64,000 nucleotides of DNA from a virus (IMGVR_UViG_3300045999_011354:1-64000); one strand, 5' to 3'; shown: positions 1-10,065, numbered from the stretch's first letter. The notes: a model not told the origin generated them from the sequence alone. Translations and numbers: made by a program.

Positions 1-2
1 CA

Positions 3-3000
3 AAATACGAATCTTTTGGATTAAAAACAGATAGAGCAAGAAAAACTCTTTCTAATTTTGAAGGAGTTGCTGGCAGTAATCAGCTCAAGCAAGCTCAGCA
101 ATATGAATCTGCTCTTAAGAATCAATTAAGGCTACTAAAGGATCAATTCATAGAACAACAAAGGGTTGCGAGAATTGCGCCAAGCTCTCCAGTTCTTGGT
201 GGCGTTAATTTTCCAGGCAGTCCAAAAGCTTTAACTGCTCAACGAAAAGCAGAAGAAATTGCACTGCGTCAATCCCAGCGTGGATTTCCGTCTTCTCCGA
301 TTTTAGGTACTCCGACAATGCTCGGAAGCCCAAGAGCAATTGCAGCGCAAGAAAGAACAAGAGTTGCAGCAGAAAAAGCTTTACGCGCTCAAGAAAGGGC
401 TGCAAAAATCGCTGAGAATGCAGCCAATAAAGAAGCAGAAAAAATTCTCAGGGAGTCGCAAAAGGGATTTCCATCTTCTCCGATTATGGGCGCTGCCACA
501 ATGGCAGGCAGTCCCAAGTGGATTGCTGCGCAAGAGCGCAATCGAGCCGCATCAGAAAGACGTGCTGCAACTCAGCAGAGGGCTGAGCAGCGTGCTGCGA
601 GAATTCAACAACAGGCGGCAATTGCCGCGGAACGAGCAGCTGACAAAGCACTGAAAGAAGCTCAGAAGGGTTTTCCTTCGTCTCCAATTCTTGGGAGCGC
701 GACAATTGCAGGAAGCCCAAGGTGGAAGTCGGCGCAGGAATCTGCAAGGCAGAAGCTGGAAAGCGCTGCTAGAGCCACTGAGAGAGCCGCTGATAGAGCG
801 CTCAAAGAAGCACAAAAAGGATTTCCATCTTCGCCAATCCTTGGCACTGCAACAATGGCTGGCAGTCCCAAATGGAAGGCAGCGCAAGAAAGACTTGCAA
901 GGGGTGCTGGTGGCGGCATAGCCGCAGGCAGCGGACTTGAGCAGGCTATTTTAGGCCTTCAGGAGGCTCGTGGCGCACGTCAAACGTTCCTTGGTGGTGC
1001 TTCGCCCGCGCAGGCAATTGATCAGATCGTACGTGAATTCAATAAAGGTGTCCCTGTCGCAGGGAGTGCAGCCGAAAACATTACAGACACATTTGCCAGC
1101 AGCCTGAAGAAAGGCGCATCTGGGGCGGCGGCATCGGCAAAATCTTTTGCGACTGCTGCAACCCAAGCAATCAAAGATGTGTTTGGCATCGCCAGCCCGT
1201 CTCGCTTCATGATTGAGCTGGTGCGGAATCTTGTCAGTACATATATCACAGAAATACAGAAATCCTATCCAAGAATTCAGGCGGCGACAGACAAGGCTTT
1301 CGGCGAACAAACTTTAATTAGAAATGTAAAAGAACTTCGTGCGACTAGCAAGGGGTTTGAATTTACCGAGCGTCCATCGCGCGGATTCCGTCCATTCCGT
1401 GAAGCTCAAGGCTTTGGTCGTGGTACGGAAGGTGCAACGCAAGAATTCAACAACATGATGTTGGATTTCAGAAAGCAAATAGCCGAGCTAACGACTCAGC
1501 CAGAGATCTTCAGCAATCTTCTTAAGGCGCTTCCAAATTCTCGGATTACGACTGATCTGGTTGGCGCCGCAAATCGTCGTGCGCTTGCATCAGAACTTCC
1601 GTCCTTCATGCCCACGCAAAGGATGATGGGGTCTGGTGAGCTAGAAAAAGTAATCACAAGTGCTTTTGCAGATTATTTCCGTACCTTGCGTACTCCAAAT
1701 CCTTGGGTTGGCGCTGTTGGTGATTATCGTGAATTTATTAATAAAGTTATCGCTGAAACCAAAAAACTTGATACTCAGCAAAAGCTGCTGACTGGTGCAA
1801 GAGTCGCTGGTGCTCTTCCGCCATCAAGCAGAGAAGGTCGAATTGCGGAGGCGTATCGCAGGTCCGAAGAGCGTGGCCGTGTCGTGATGGCAGAAGGTGC
1901 TTTTGGCGCTGGACAGGCCTCTCTTCCTTCGGCTGGACCTAGAAGCCTCAGCAATTCAATCAGTGATCTGCTTAACAGGATTTCTTCTGCTGTTCGCAGT
2001 TCTTTTGGTGGATTTGGCAGCGGCGGGCGCCCTCCTGGCGGCATCGGTGGCGGTGCTGCCGCTGGTGGCACTCCAAATCAAGCTGCACAGCTTCTTGGCC
2101 TTGATGCAATTGCTGATATTTCTCGCGTTTCCACCCGTGAACTTGAAGCGTTATCTGCTGCAGCCTCCGAACTTCGCGCTGTTCTTGATCCAACGATTGA
2201 AGGATTTGATCGCCTTGACAACCAACTTCGTGAAACGATTGGGCAGATTGGTCGGCAAATTGAGCGTCGCGCCCCTGAGGCAGGCTTCCTGACTCGCCAA
2301 TTTGGCCCCAGGACCGCCCGAGGGCTTAGTGAGGGATTAATTGGTGGCGCCTTCCCACTTCTGTTTGGGCAGGGCATTGGGGCTGCTGTTGGTGGTGGCG
2401 CTGGCGGCTTTGCTGGTGGATTCGCTGGTGGCGGCCTTGGCTTTGGTTTGTCATTGGTTGGTACTGCGCTGGGCGCAGCGTTTGATACCGCAGTTCAGAG
2501 CGCAACTGAACTCGGCGCCGCCCTTCAAAAACCAGTTGAAAATTTTGATAAATTAACAGAAAAATCATTTTTCTCATCTAAAGCACTTGAAAATACAATC
2601 AAAAAAACAATTGAATACGGAGATACTGCTACAGCTTCTGCTTTGATTCAAGAAGAGTCAATCAAAAAGCTTGGAGTTAACGGAGTTCAAAACTTAAAAA
2701 TACTTGGCACTGAAAGTGATCGCCTAAATAGGGCATTCGCTGAGCTTGGGCAGCAAATGCAAGCCGTTGCAGCGGGGCCGCTCTCCGCTGTAACAGGATT
2801 TTTTGCAAATATTTTCGGGCAGGCCGCCGCCGCTGGCAGGGTTCGCATTCTTCGCTCAAACTTAAATGAACAGCAGGCTGGCCAATTCAACCAAGAAATC
2901 CTAGGGCGCTTGCAGCAAAGAGGTATTCAGCGTGGATTCTTTGCGCCAAGCGCGCCTACCGAAGCGGAAATTGGAATGCTTCAGCAGCAGGGCGCCTTGC

Positions 3001-5171
3001 AGGACATTGTAGATAAATGGCAGGCGATTCAAATCAAGGGTCAAATTAAGATTGATCCAAAGCAGCGAATTGAGTCTGAAATCAATGCGCTTCAAAAACA
3101 GCTTGAAGCAATTGATATTGGTAGGTCGCTCAAGGATCAGGTAAGAAGTACGGCGAAAGAACAGCAAGATCTGGACAAGCAGCGCTTTGATCTTGTTCGC
3201 TCGTATGAAGACAGCATTGCTGGCCTTCGCAGGCAAGTTGAAGATGAAATCAGAAGCAAGCGCTTCGCAACTCTTGAAAAAGAAAACCAGCTGTTGGATG
3301 CACAGGGTCAAATTCGCATCAAGCAGCTTCAAATCGAAAATCAAGCTGCAATCGCCAAGGCTGGTGTTGGCGAGCGCCCGGAAATCGAGCAAGCAGCGAA
3401 AGAAGTTGCTCAAATTGTTGCGCAGTTCTCCGAGCAGCAGCTAAGCGCAGAGGAGGAGGCCGCAAGGATCAAGCGGGATGCCGCACTTGAGGCGCAAAAG
3501 ATTGATTCAGATGCAGCCCAGTTAAAAGTAAATATTGAGAAAGAAGTTTCTCGATTGAATATTGAGACTGCTCGCAGAGTTGCAGAAATCAACGATCAGG
3601 TAAGGCGCAGGAATGAAGAGGTCGATACTCGTCGCTTTACAATTGAGCGAGACATCGCCGCCCTTAAACTCAGGCTTTTCCAAGACGAGCTTGCGCTTGC
3701 TACAAAAAATGCTGCCCTTCCTCTTGAGGCTCGCCAGCAAGCATTTGACTTATATGAAGCTGTAGCAAAAGAGCGGTCTGATGTTGAAAAGCTGAAGGCG
3801 CCAGCGCCTCTTCGCGGAGTTGGAGCTGTCGGTGGCGGCGGAGTCTCTACCGCCGGTCTCGATAAAGCTGCATCTGATTACAGAGCTGCTGTTGAAAATT
3901 ACGTTGCAGCCCAACTAAGACTTAACGAGCTAGATGTAGTCAAGAGCGCCCAAGAGTTTTCTCTTGGCATTTTATCTCTTGCAAATAAAACAGACGCTGC
4001 GTTGACTGCTATTCAGACACGGGAGGCGGATGCAGAAATTGAAAGATTGCGCTACATAGAGTTGATTAATGCGGGGCTAACGGATACCGTTGCGCAAAAA
4101 ATCATAGAGCTTGAAACAACGAAGCAAGTTGCACTTGCTGTCTACGATACGGCGATTGCTCAGCTTGAAAATAAAATACAAGCCGGTGAGGTCACTGCCC
4201 AAGTTGACGCTCAAAACAGAGCGTATTTAGAGCAGATTAAAATCTTAAAAGATAGAAAAGACGCCATTGAAGGCAAGTTTGGAGCTTTTGATACAAGAAC
4301 GGGTAAGGGAACCGGGGCAATTGGTGGCGCAGTGCAGTCGGAGCCAGGTAAAAAGATTCAAGATTTTATTGCACAGTCAAAAGCTGAGCTAAATGATTTA
4401 GAGGCCGTCGCCGTCCGCGTCTCTCAAGGCATTGGTGACGCAATTGCAAGTTCAATGGCAAATGGTATCACCGGCTTGATTGAAGGCACGACAACAGCAA
4501 AAGAGGTATTTGCTGGGTTCTTGAAAGATGTTGGCAACATTTTGATCAAAGAAGGTACGCGCATGATTGGAATGTACGTCGCAATTGGCATCGCAAAGAT
4601 GTTTGCTGGACTATTCAGTGGTGCGGCTGGTGCAAGCAAGCCAGCTTTACCTGGATCAATGGGGCAGGCAACAAACACCGGGCTTAACACTGGCGCCGGA
4701 AACATTTCGGATATGCTTAGCGGACTCGCTGCAGATGGAGCCTATTTTGCAAATGGAGTCGCAGCTTTTGCGAAAGGCGGCATGTTTACGAATTCTGTTG
4801 TTTCTTCGCCGACTCTCTTTAAGTTTGCAGATGGTGGCGTTCAGCGCACTGGCCTGATGGGTGAGGCCGGTCCAGAGGCGATCATGCCTCTGCGCCGCTC
4901 AGCTAGTGGTCGCCTTGGAGTCGAAGCCAGCGGCCTGCGCGAGGCAATGAACTCGGGCGCTGGTGGCGGCATGGGCACTCCCTCACTCAACATGACCTTC
5001 GAGACCACCAACATTGGAGGCGTGGAGTACGTCAGCCGCGATCAACTCGAAGCCGCAATGGCCGCTACTCGCCGTGACGCCGCTCGTGACGGCGCAAAAC
5101 GTGGAATGTCGATGACGCTCGATAAGCTGCAACAAAGCCCTGGCACTCGTAGCCGAGTGGGACTCCGCTGA
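3..5171 (+). CDS. Tail tape measure protein (5' end outside window)
   Basis: The frame is open from the left edge, so the N-terminus is missing; at least 1,720 residues are present. Tape measure proteins set siphovirus tail length and pass into the cell at DNA ejection. The visible part opens with Ala/Glu-rich helical repeats carrying a GFPSSP...GSPKW unit. Next come the family-typical segment FGIASPSRFMIEL (around base 1190), a Gly/Ala-rich hydrophobic stretch (2330-2480), a long charged coiled coil (3000-3700) and a C-terminal motif GEAGPEAIMPL (around 4861) seen in lambda-like tape measures. The stop overlaps the next start (TGATG). The identity is firm; the role of the N-terminal repeats is not known. 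Confidence 0.93.
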   Translation, partial: KYESFGLKTDRARKTLSNFEGVAGSNQLKQAQQYESALKNQLRLLKDQFIEQQRVARIAPSSPVLGGVNFPGSPKALTAQRKAEEIALRQSQRGFPSSPILGTPTMLGSPRAIAAQERTRVAAEKALRAQERAAKIAENAANKEAEKILRESQKGFPSSPIMGAATMAGSPKWIAAQERNRAASERRAATQQRAEQRAARIQQQAAIAAERAADKALKEAQKGFPSSPILGSATIAGSPRWKSAQESARQKLESAARATERAADRALKEAQKGFPSSPILGTATMAGSPKWKAAQERLARGAGGGIAAGSGLEQAILGLQEARGARQTFLGGASPAQAIDQIVREFNKGVPVAGSAAENITDTFASSLKKGASGAAASAKSFATAATQAIKDVFGIASPSRFMIELVRNLVSTYITEIQKSYPRIQAATDKAFGEQTLIRNVKELRATSKGFEFTERPSRGFRPFREAQGFGRGTEGATQEFNNMMLDFRKQIAELTTQPEIFSNLLKALPNSRITTDLVGAANRRALASELPSFMPTQRMMGSGELEKVITSAFADYFRTLRTPNPWVGAVGDYREFINKVIAETKKLDTQQKLLTGARVAGALPPSSREGRIAEAYRRSEERGRVVMAEGAFGAGQASLPSAGPRSLSNSISDLLNRISSAVRSSFGGFGSGGRPPGGIGGGAAAGGTPNQAAQLLGLDAIADISRVSTRELEALSAAASELRAVLDPTIEGFDRLDNQLRETIGQIGRQIERRAPEAGFLTRQFGPRTARGLSEGLIGGAFPLLFGQGIGAAVGGGAGGFAGGFAGGGLGFGLSLVGTALGAAFDTAVQSATELGAALQKPVENFDKLTEKSFFSSKALENTIKKTIEYGDTATASALIQEESIKKLGVNGVQNLKILGTESDRLNRAFAELGQQMQAVAAGPLSAVTGFFANIFGQAAAAGRVRILRSNLNEQQAGQFNQEILGRLQQRGIQRGFFAPSAPTEAEIGMLQQQGALQDIVDKWQAIQIKGQIKIDPKQRIESEINALQKQLEAIDIGRSLKDQVRSTAKEQQDLDKQRFDLVRSYEDSIAGLRRQVEDEIRSKRFATLEKENQLLDAQGQIRIKQLQIENQAAIAKAGVGERPEIEQAAKEVAQIVAQFSEQQLSAEEEAARIKRDAALEAQKIDSDAAQLKVNIEKEVSRLNIETARRVAEINDQVRRRNEEVDTRRFTIERDIAALKLRLFQDELALATKNAALPLEARQQAFDLYEAVAKERSDVEKLKAPAPLRGVGAVGGGGVSTAGLDKAASDYRAAVENYVAAQLRLNELDVVKSAQEFSLGILSLANKTDAALTAIQTREADAEIERLRYIELINAGLTDTVAQKIIELETTKQVALAVYDTAIAQLENKIQAGEVTAQVDAQNRAYLEQIKILKDRKDAIEGKFGAFDTRTGKGTGAIGGAVQSEPGKKIQDFIAQSKAELNDLEAVAVRVSQGIGDAIASSMANGITGLIEGTTTAKEVFAGFLKDVGNILIKEGTRMIGMYVAIGIAKMFAGLFSGAAGASKPALPGSMGQATNTGLNTGAGNISDMLSGLAADGAYFANGVAAFAKGGMFTNSVVSSPTLFKFADGGVQRTGLMGEAGPEAIMPLRRSASGRLGVEASGLREAMNSGAGGGMGTPSLNMTFETTNIGGVEYVSRDQLEAAMAATRRDAARDGAKRGMSMTLDKLQQSPGTRSRVGLR
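181..881 (+). repeat. Imperfect protein-coding repeats in the tape measure gene
   Basis: Four clear copies and one weak copy of a segment encoding about GFPSSPI-G-AT-AGSPKW-AAQER are joined by Ala/Glu/Arg-rich helical linkers. The GFP triplets start at bases 282, 465, 669 and 819, so the periods are 61, 68 and 50 codons. A weaker version (SSPVLGG...GSPKA) sits near 184. The conserved Pro/Gly/Ser motif alternating with helix suggests duplicated rod modules. It is not a nucleotide microsatellite, because codons vary between copies while residues are kept. Confidence 0.85.
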
Positions 5172-5560
5172 TGACTGCACAATTTCCTAGCGTCAGACCC
5201 GCAGAGCGAAGCTTTCGTCCGGGCCAGTACCCGACAAAAAGTTACCGAGCGCTATCAGGAGCAATTGTCAAACGCGCATTTGGCAACCGAGCGTATGGAT
5301 ACGAGCTGCAGTTAAGCTTCAACAATATCACTGATTCCGTTACTGCCCAATTTGTTGATCATTACAACAATACAAGAGGTGGATTTGAAAGATTTACTCT
5401 TCCCGCTGAACTATTTGTTGGTATGGATGCAAATCTAACAAGCAAAATTCAAGCGCCTACGCAAATCAAATGGGAATACTCAGGCCCACCAGACATTAAA
5501 TCCGTGTTTAACGGAAGAAGCACGGTGACAATTACTTTAACAGGGGAGCTTGAGTACTAA
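5171..5560 (+). CDS. Minor tail protein, gpM-like position
   Basis: This 129-residue protein directly follows the tape measure gene with a TGATG stop/start overlap. It is beta-rich, with phrases such as LQLSFNNITDSVTAQFVDHY and GFERFTLP, the pattern of lambda gpM-like tail proteins that join the tape measure to the tip. No signal or membrane segment is seen. The next gene starts in the last base of its stop, so the tail-tip genes form one tightly coupled operon. Function is assigned mainly from position and composition. Confidence 0.65.
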   Translation: MTAQFPSVRPAERSFRPGQYPTKSYRALSGAIVKRAFGNRAYGYELQLSFNNITDSVTAQFVDHYNNTRGGFERFTLPAELFVGMDANLTSKIQAPTQIKWEYSGPPDIKSVFNGRSTVTITLTGELEY

Positions 5561-6021
5561 TGTCAGAAATTCGCATCGCTCAGTATTTCAAGCTCGTTAC
5601 CGCAACGCAAACACTGCGCTACCAAAATTACTTTGTTGGGCAATCGAGTAGCTATCTAAGCGAATCTTACGATTTTGCTCCATTTCGAGCAGAGGGTGCA
5701 CTTGCATCATTGAATGGTGACAATGAAAATCTGCGCATTCTTTTCCCGAACATTGAAGTTGCGTTGCGCCTTGTAGAACAAGCAAATGGAAATCGCTTAA
5801 GTGAGCTAACATTTGTTACTGCATGGCTGAATGCAAGCGAGCAAATTATAAATCCAATGACTGATTACTATATTGGAATTGGTGCAAGTTATAGCGAAAC
5901 AACAATTGAGCTTCGTTTTCGCTCTGCCGTTGACAGCGTTGGAAGTGGTTTTCCTGCTCGCACGTTAACTCGTGATCTTGTCGGGCCGCTCCCATTGAAC
6001 AGCGAGCTTTACCTGAGGTGA
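5560..6021 (+). CDS. Minor tail protein, gpL/DUF1833-like
   Basis: A 153-residue protein in the position of lambda gpL. The central part (FRAEGALASLNGDNENLRILFPN) and the following beta-rich half resemble the DUF1833-type minor tail proteins of siphoviruses. It overlaps its neighbours (TAATG upstream, GTGA downstream). Lambda gpL binds an iron-sulphur cluster through C-terminal cysteines, but no cysteine cluster is seen here. It is therefore best called a gpL-position protein. Confidence 0.6.
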   Translation: MSEIRIAQYFKLVTATQTLRYQNYFVGQSSSYLSESYDFAPFRAEGALASLNGDNENLRILFPNIEVALRLVEQANGNRLSELTFVTAWLNASEQIINPMTDYYIGIGASYSETTIELRFRSAVDSVGSGFPARTLTRDLVGPLPLNSELYLR

Positions 6022-6398
6022 ACGATCTAATCGGCCTCAAGCGAGCCTGGGGCGCCTATCCAGGCGATGGATCTGGAACGGTGGACTGCTGCCTACTGTT
6101 TGCCGAAGTTCGCCGTCGATTGGGCTATTACGATCACACCCCAGATTTTGCTTGGTACTTTGAGCATTACACCGACGAAACTTTTCCGCGTCGGATAATG
6201 GTTAAATGGCTTTTGCAAAATGGAACGCGACTGGACGGCCCTGAGCCTCATGCTGTTGTTCTGCTGCCTGGCTCAATGGGTGGCGCCATGGGTACAGTAT
6301 TGAGTGATGGCAACGTGTTGTTCATCACAGAAAAGCTAGGCGTTGTAATCGCCCCAATCCCCTCAGGCATCGGTCACTACTTTCGCTTGCACAAATGA
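6018..6398 (+). CDS. NlpC/P60-like tail peptidase (gpK-like), possibly degenerate
   Basis: This 126-residue protein starts at GTG overlapping the previous stop. The segment DGSGTVDCCLLFAEVRRRLG (residues 17-36) matches the active-site cysteine helix of C40 (NlpC/P60) cell-wall peptidases found in lambda gpK. The later strand AMGTVLSDGNVLFI aligns with the usual H-V-G-I strand, but the catalytic His position appears to hold Ala/Met. His28-type relatives elsewhere keep it, so activity is doubtful. The gene sits between gpL- and gpJ-like genes, exactly where a tail-tip peptidase is expected. Confidence 0.7.
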   Translation: MNDLIGLKRAWGAYPGDGSGTVDCCLLFAEVRRRLGYYDHTPDFAWYFEHYTDETFPRRIMVKWLLQNGTRLDGPEPHAVVLLPGSMGGAMGTVLSDGNVLFITEKLGVVIAPIPSGIGHYFRLHK

Positions 6399-9300
6399 TG
6401 CGTCGTCTGCTGCCCTATGAACATCAGCTCATCAAAGAGTTGGGCATCAGCGAAGCTGAGTATTTGGAATTTGCGCAGGCGCAATTTGATCACACTCGCC
6501 TGCCTGCGGATAAGCTTGCGACTCCGCAGAACTGGGAAACAGTTGCCATCGTCATGACGATTATTGGCGTTCTGTTTCAGGTTGGCGCAGCTTTGCTGGC
6601 TCCAAAGCCAGAGCTACCTTCACAGCAGAATCAGCGTCGTCGCAGGGATCAGGCATTTGCGCCAAGATTTGGGTTTAATTCAGCGCAAGAGCTTGCAAAG
6701 TATGGTGATCCAGTCAATCTTGTTTATTGCAATGTAGATCAAAATACAACTGGCGGGGTTCGTGTTGCAACATCGCTTGTCTGGTCTGCTGTTCAAAGTC
6801 TTGGCTCCAGCCAATTCATGCAAATGATGGCAGTTGTCGGCGCGAGCAACATTGCGCCGCAGGGAATTGCCTTTGAGCGCACGGCTTTTGGGCAAACACC
6901 AGTACGACAATTTAGCAACCATAGCTATTCGCTATATTTTCGCCAAAATGGCATTTTGCAATTCAGTGATCTTAAGCTAGGGGCAATTACAGATCCGACA
7001 CGCATAGGAGAAAATAGCAATTCTTACGTTTATCGTGCCAGCTTGGCCGGTTCACAAAGGAGTGATGGCTTTAGTCAAGCTTTTTCGCCATCGTCTTTGA
7101 CAAAGTTTGGAATAACTGCGCCGATTCCAATCAATGTAGATTACTGCGATAGGTCTTCGACTGGGCAAGAGAGGACTGCACCGTTTGGTATCGAAATTGC
7201 AGATCAATATAGAGGTGGATACTGGCCTACGAACAAACTGGACAATTCTCGTGACGTTGTACCCTTGGGGCATCGCATGGTCATTCGTTTCAGCGTTTTA
7301 CCGCCGAGAGACGGTCAGGGACAGGTTCGACAGGCCGCTGGTGAACTTCGTCGAGCCCTTATAAATAATTTTGACCTTGCCAGTACCTACAAGTTGGGTA
7401 GCGCGCACTTTCGCGTTGTTGGTCCGCTCGACGATTTAGAGCTAGAGCAAGATGGAGCAGGCATAACAATTGAATGCGTGCAAGCGGGTATTTGTCCAGA
7501 AGAAGACTACGGAACTGTTAATTTTAATCAAAATAGACAAGAAGCCATCAATGAGGTTGTACGTCTTAATGGTGAAATCGCAGAGCTAGACAGGCTACTT
7601 ACTTTAAACGAACCTATATTCAAGCCTGGCTTTGCGGATGCCGCCAATGCACAGCTAGAAGAATTGCGAGCACGAAAGCAGCAGCTTGCTGATCTAACCG
7701 ATAGGCAATGGACTGACGATGAATTGGAAGGTATCTTGGATGGCAGCATTGCCGTCGACGGACCTGTTAGGCGGGCTGCTGAAATTCTCGATGATATAAG
7801 ACAGCAGCGTAGAGATGTGCAGTACAAAGTTGACGATGGACTGGCTGAGCTGGCAGATCTAGCTCCAGGCAATGCCAGACAAAGAAAAAGAGAAGCCGTC
7901 AATGCACTCAAGGCGCAATTAGTTGACTGGAATAATAAAGTCAAAAAAGCGCAGGCGCGTTTGGATCGGCGAATGGAGCGCTATGGACTAGCAGACAAGT
8001 TATATGACTGGGATTACAACAGACAAGAACAGCGATCTGCTAAACAAGAGCGTGCATACATTATTGATAGAGAAAAAGATATTCTGAACGGGCTCTATCA
8101 GCGAGCTGCAGAATCTGGCAACTTAGACCAAGCCGCAATGGACACAAGAAATGCTGGCTGGCGAAATCAAAAAAATGAAAAAATCAGCGAGAGAGCTTAC
8201 TACCAAAGCGTTATCGACAATCCCGAAAAACAAAACGATTTCTTTAATACGAAGTGTTTAGTAAAAATTGAAGAAGCTAGCTACGAAACAATTACTTCGT
8301 GTCGTATTGTTGACTTTGCTATAAAGGCTCGCGTATTTAAGCGCATTCAAGGGCGTCAAAAGCAATACGGCGAGGTCACAATAGATAACTACAAAGACAG
8401 TGACAACGGAAATAGAATGCGTTCTGCATTTTTTTGGCTTTTATATCGACGTACCGGTGGCGAGTGGTCGCGTGTGCCGCGCATTTTTGTTGTGCGCAGA
8501 GGGCAAGATCTGGATAATTTTATTTCACTCAAATTTATTGCTGATGATAACAGAGGGAATTGGCAGTTTAAATTTGAGCCGATTGCCGATACGGCCGCAG
8601 AAATGCGCCGTCATGGCTTTGCTGATTACGCCTATCTGGAAGGTGTTGGCGCCGATCAAGAGATTATTGGCTTGGCTGGAGGGAAATTTACCTTTAAAGG
8701 AAAGCTGCGCTCGCGCGATGGCTATCTTTCTCGCGTTAATCGCAATCCATCCGAGGTAGATGAATGGGGATTGTTCTCCATGCGCTCTGACACGCAGCTA
8801 TCTTTTAGCTTTGACAATGGACCGGAATTTGAAATCAAAGCGGTAACAGAGCAAAGCATAGAACCATTTACAAATTATCCATTGCTTTACAATAATTTGA
8901 CAATGCTTGGATTTAATATTTATAGTGGTCAAGGCGTACAAGACCTGCGCTCAATGTCTGTTTTTGTTGAAAGGGGAAAACTCGTCCGCGAACTTTATAG
9001 CGATGGAACGTATAGTAGCGTTGAAAACGTTGCAACTAGCTATGCGCCAGAAGTTTTTCTAGATACAATCTTAGATAAAACTAATGGTATTGGTAAGTAT
9101 GCTCAAATCGCTGGAATTGATTTAGTTGCGCTTGCAAAAGCAAAACTTTTCTGTCAGCGCAATGGCCTGTTCTTTGATGGCGTGATTGCCGAAATCACTT
9201 CTTGGCGTCAATTCTGGGCGGAGGTGGCACCCTACAGCCTTTTGGAGTTCGGTCGAATTGGCGGCAAGGAGACTCTTGTTCCGGCCGTCCCTTGCGACGA

Positions 9301-10042
9301 TGCAGGAAATATGATTCGCACGATCCCAATCACGGCAATGTTTACAAGTGGAAATATTCTTGAGGACTCGTATAAAGAAGAGTTTGTTGATTATGGCAGC
9401 AGTGTTCAAGATCTTATTGCAACAATTATTTATCGCAGCACGGAACAAGAAGGTGTTTTCCCCCGCAATGCAAGCGTTGACGTTTCGTTGCGAGATGTAA
9501 ACGAAGCAAACGCAATTCGTCAAACATTTGACCTCTCTCAGTATGTAACGAATCGCGCTCAAGCGATTATGTATGGCAAACTACTTTGCCAACAGCGTCG
9601 TCATATCAAAAAGAATATTGAATTTCAGACCTTTCCCACGGATAGCGTGCTTAGCCCAGGTGCGTATATTTACGTTGACATCGGGCAAAGAGAATGGCAA
9701 AATATTTATAGTGGGCGAATTGAAAGCGGTGGAGCGTTAAATGTTCCGCTTACGCAAACTGTCCCAAATGGCAACTACAGTGTTCTTTTACACAAAAGCG
9801 GTCAGAGTGTAATTAGCACCAGCGCTTCAATTTCAAGTAATACTGCAAGCTCTCTTGCCGGGTACGAAGGCTGGTTGTTTGTCTTGGGAACCGCTGTCAA
9901 AGCAAAGCGCGTGTTTCGCATCGTTGAAGTTCAAATGGAGGAAGAAGGCGAAGTTAGCGTCCGGGCCACTGAGCATCCATGCGATGAAAGTGGACAAAGC
10001 TTGATTGCTGATTTCAGCGACGGACTTTTCTCGATCCGCTAA
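6395..10042 (+). CDS. Tail tip attachment / host-specificity protein (gpJ-like)
   Basis: This 1,215-residue central tip protein would contact the host receptor. A hydrophobic helix near residues 52-68 precedes a gpI/gpJ-like N-terminal region. The middle and C-terminal parts are beta-rich with repeated YSGRI/SVLLHK-type fibronectin-like phrases, as in lambda gpJ. A strongly charged, Arg/Glu/Gln-rich helical insert spans about residues 380-610 and looks like a long coiled coil inside an otherwise beta protein. It overlaps the gpK-like gene by four bases. The order gpM-gpL-gpK-gpJ supports the call. Confidence 0.82.
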   Translation: MMRRLLPYEHQLIKELGISEAEYLEFAQAQFDHTRLPADKLATPQNWETVAIVMTIIGVLFQVGAALLAPKPELPSQQNQRRRRDQAFAPRFGFNSAQELAKYGDPVNLVYCNVDQNTTGGVRVATSLVWSAVQSLGSSQFMQMMAVVGASNIAPQGIAFERTAFGQTPVRQFSNHSYSLYFRQNGILQFSDLKLGAITDPTRIGENSNSYVYRASLAGSQRSDGFSQAFSPSSLTKFGITAPIPINVDYCDRSSTGQERTAPFGIEIADQYRGGYWPTNKLDNSRDVVPLGHRMVIRFSVLPPRDGQGQVRQAAGELRRALINNFDLASTYKLGSAHFRVVGPLDDLELEQDGAGITIECVQAGICPEEDYGTVNFNQNRQEAINEVVRLNGEIAELDRLLTLNEPIFKPGFADAANAQLEELRARKQQLADLTDRQWTDDELEGILDGSIAVDGPVRRAAEILDDIRQQRRDVQYKVDDGLAELADLAPGNARQRKREAVNALKAQLVDWNNKVKKAQARLDRRMERYGLADKLYDWDYNRQEQRSAKQERAYIIDREKDILNGLYQRAAESGNLDQAAMDTRNAGWRNQKNEKISERAYYQSVIDNPEKQNDFFNTKCLVKIEEASYETITSCRIVDFAIKARVFKRIQGRQKQYGEVTIDNYKDSDNGNRMRSAFFWLLYRRTGGEWSRVPRIFVVRRGQDLDNFISLKFIADDNRGNWQFKFEPIADTAAEMRRHGFADYAYLEGVGADQEIIGLAGGKFTFKGKLRSRDGYLSRVNRNPSEVDEWGLFSMRSDTQLSFSFDNGPEFEIKAVTEQSIEPFTNYPLLYNNLTMLGFNIYSGQGVQDLRSMSVFVERGKLVRELYSDGTYSSVENVATSYAPEVFLDTILDKTNGIGKYAQIAGIDLVALAKAKLFCQRNGLFFDGVIAEITSWRQFWAEVAPYSLLEFGRIGGKETLVPAVPCDDAGNMIRTIPITAMFTSGNILEDSYKEEFVDYGSSVQDLIATIIYRSTEQEGVFPRNASVDVSLRDVNEANAIRQTFDLSQYVTNRAQAIMYGKLLCQQRRHIKKNIEFQTFPTDSVLSPGAYIYVDIGQREWQNIYSGRIESGGALNVPLTQTVPNGNYSVLLHKSGQSVISTSASISSNTASSLAGYEGWLFVLGTAVKAKRVFRIVEVQMEEEGEVSVRATEHPCDESGQSLIADFSDGLFSIR

Positions 10043-10065
10043 TCTGAGCAGAGACTCTTCTGGTC

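Noticed and set aside
1775-2577. Several long opposite-strand and alternate-frame ORFs within the tape measure and fibre genes
   Set aside because: They are mirror frames of Ala/Gly-rich coding DNA with biased composition and no start signals.
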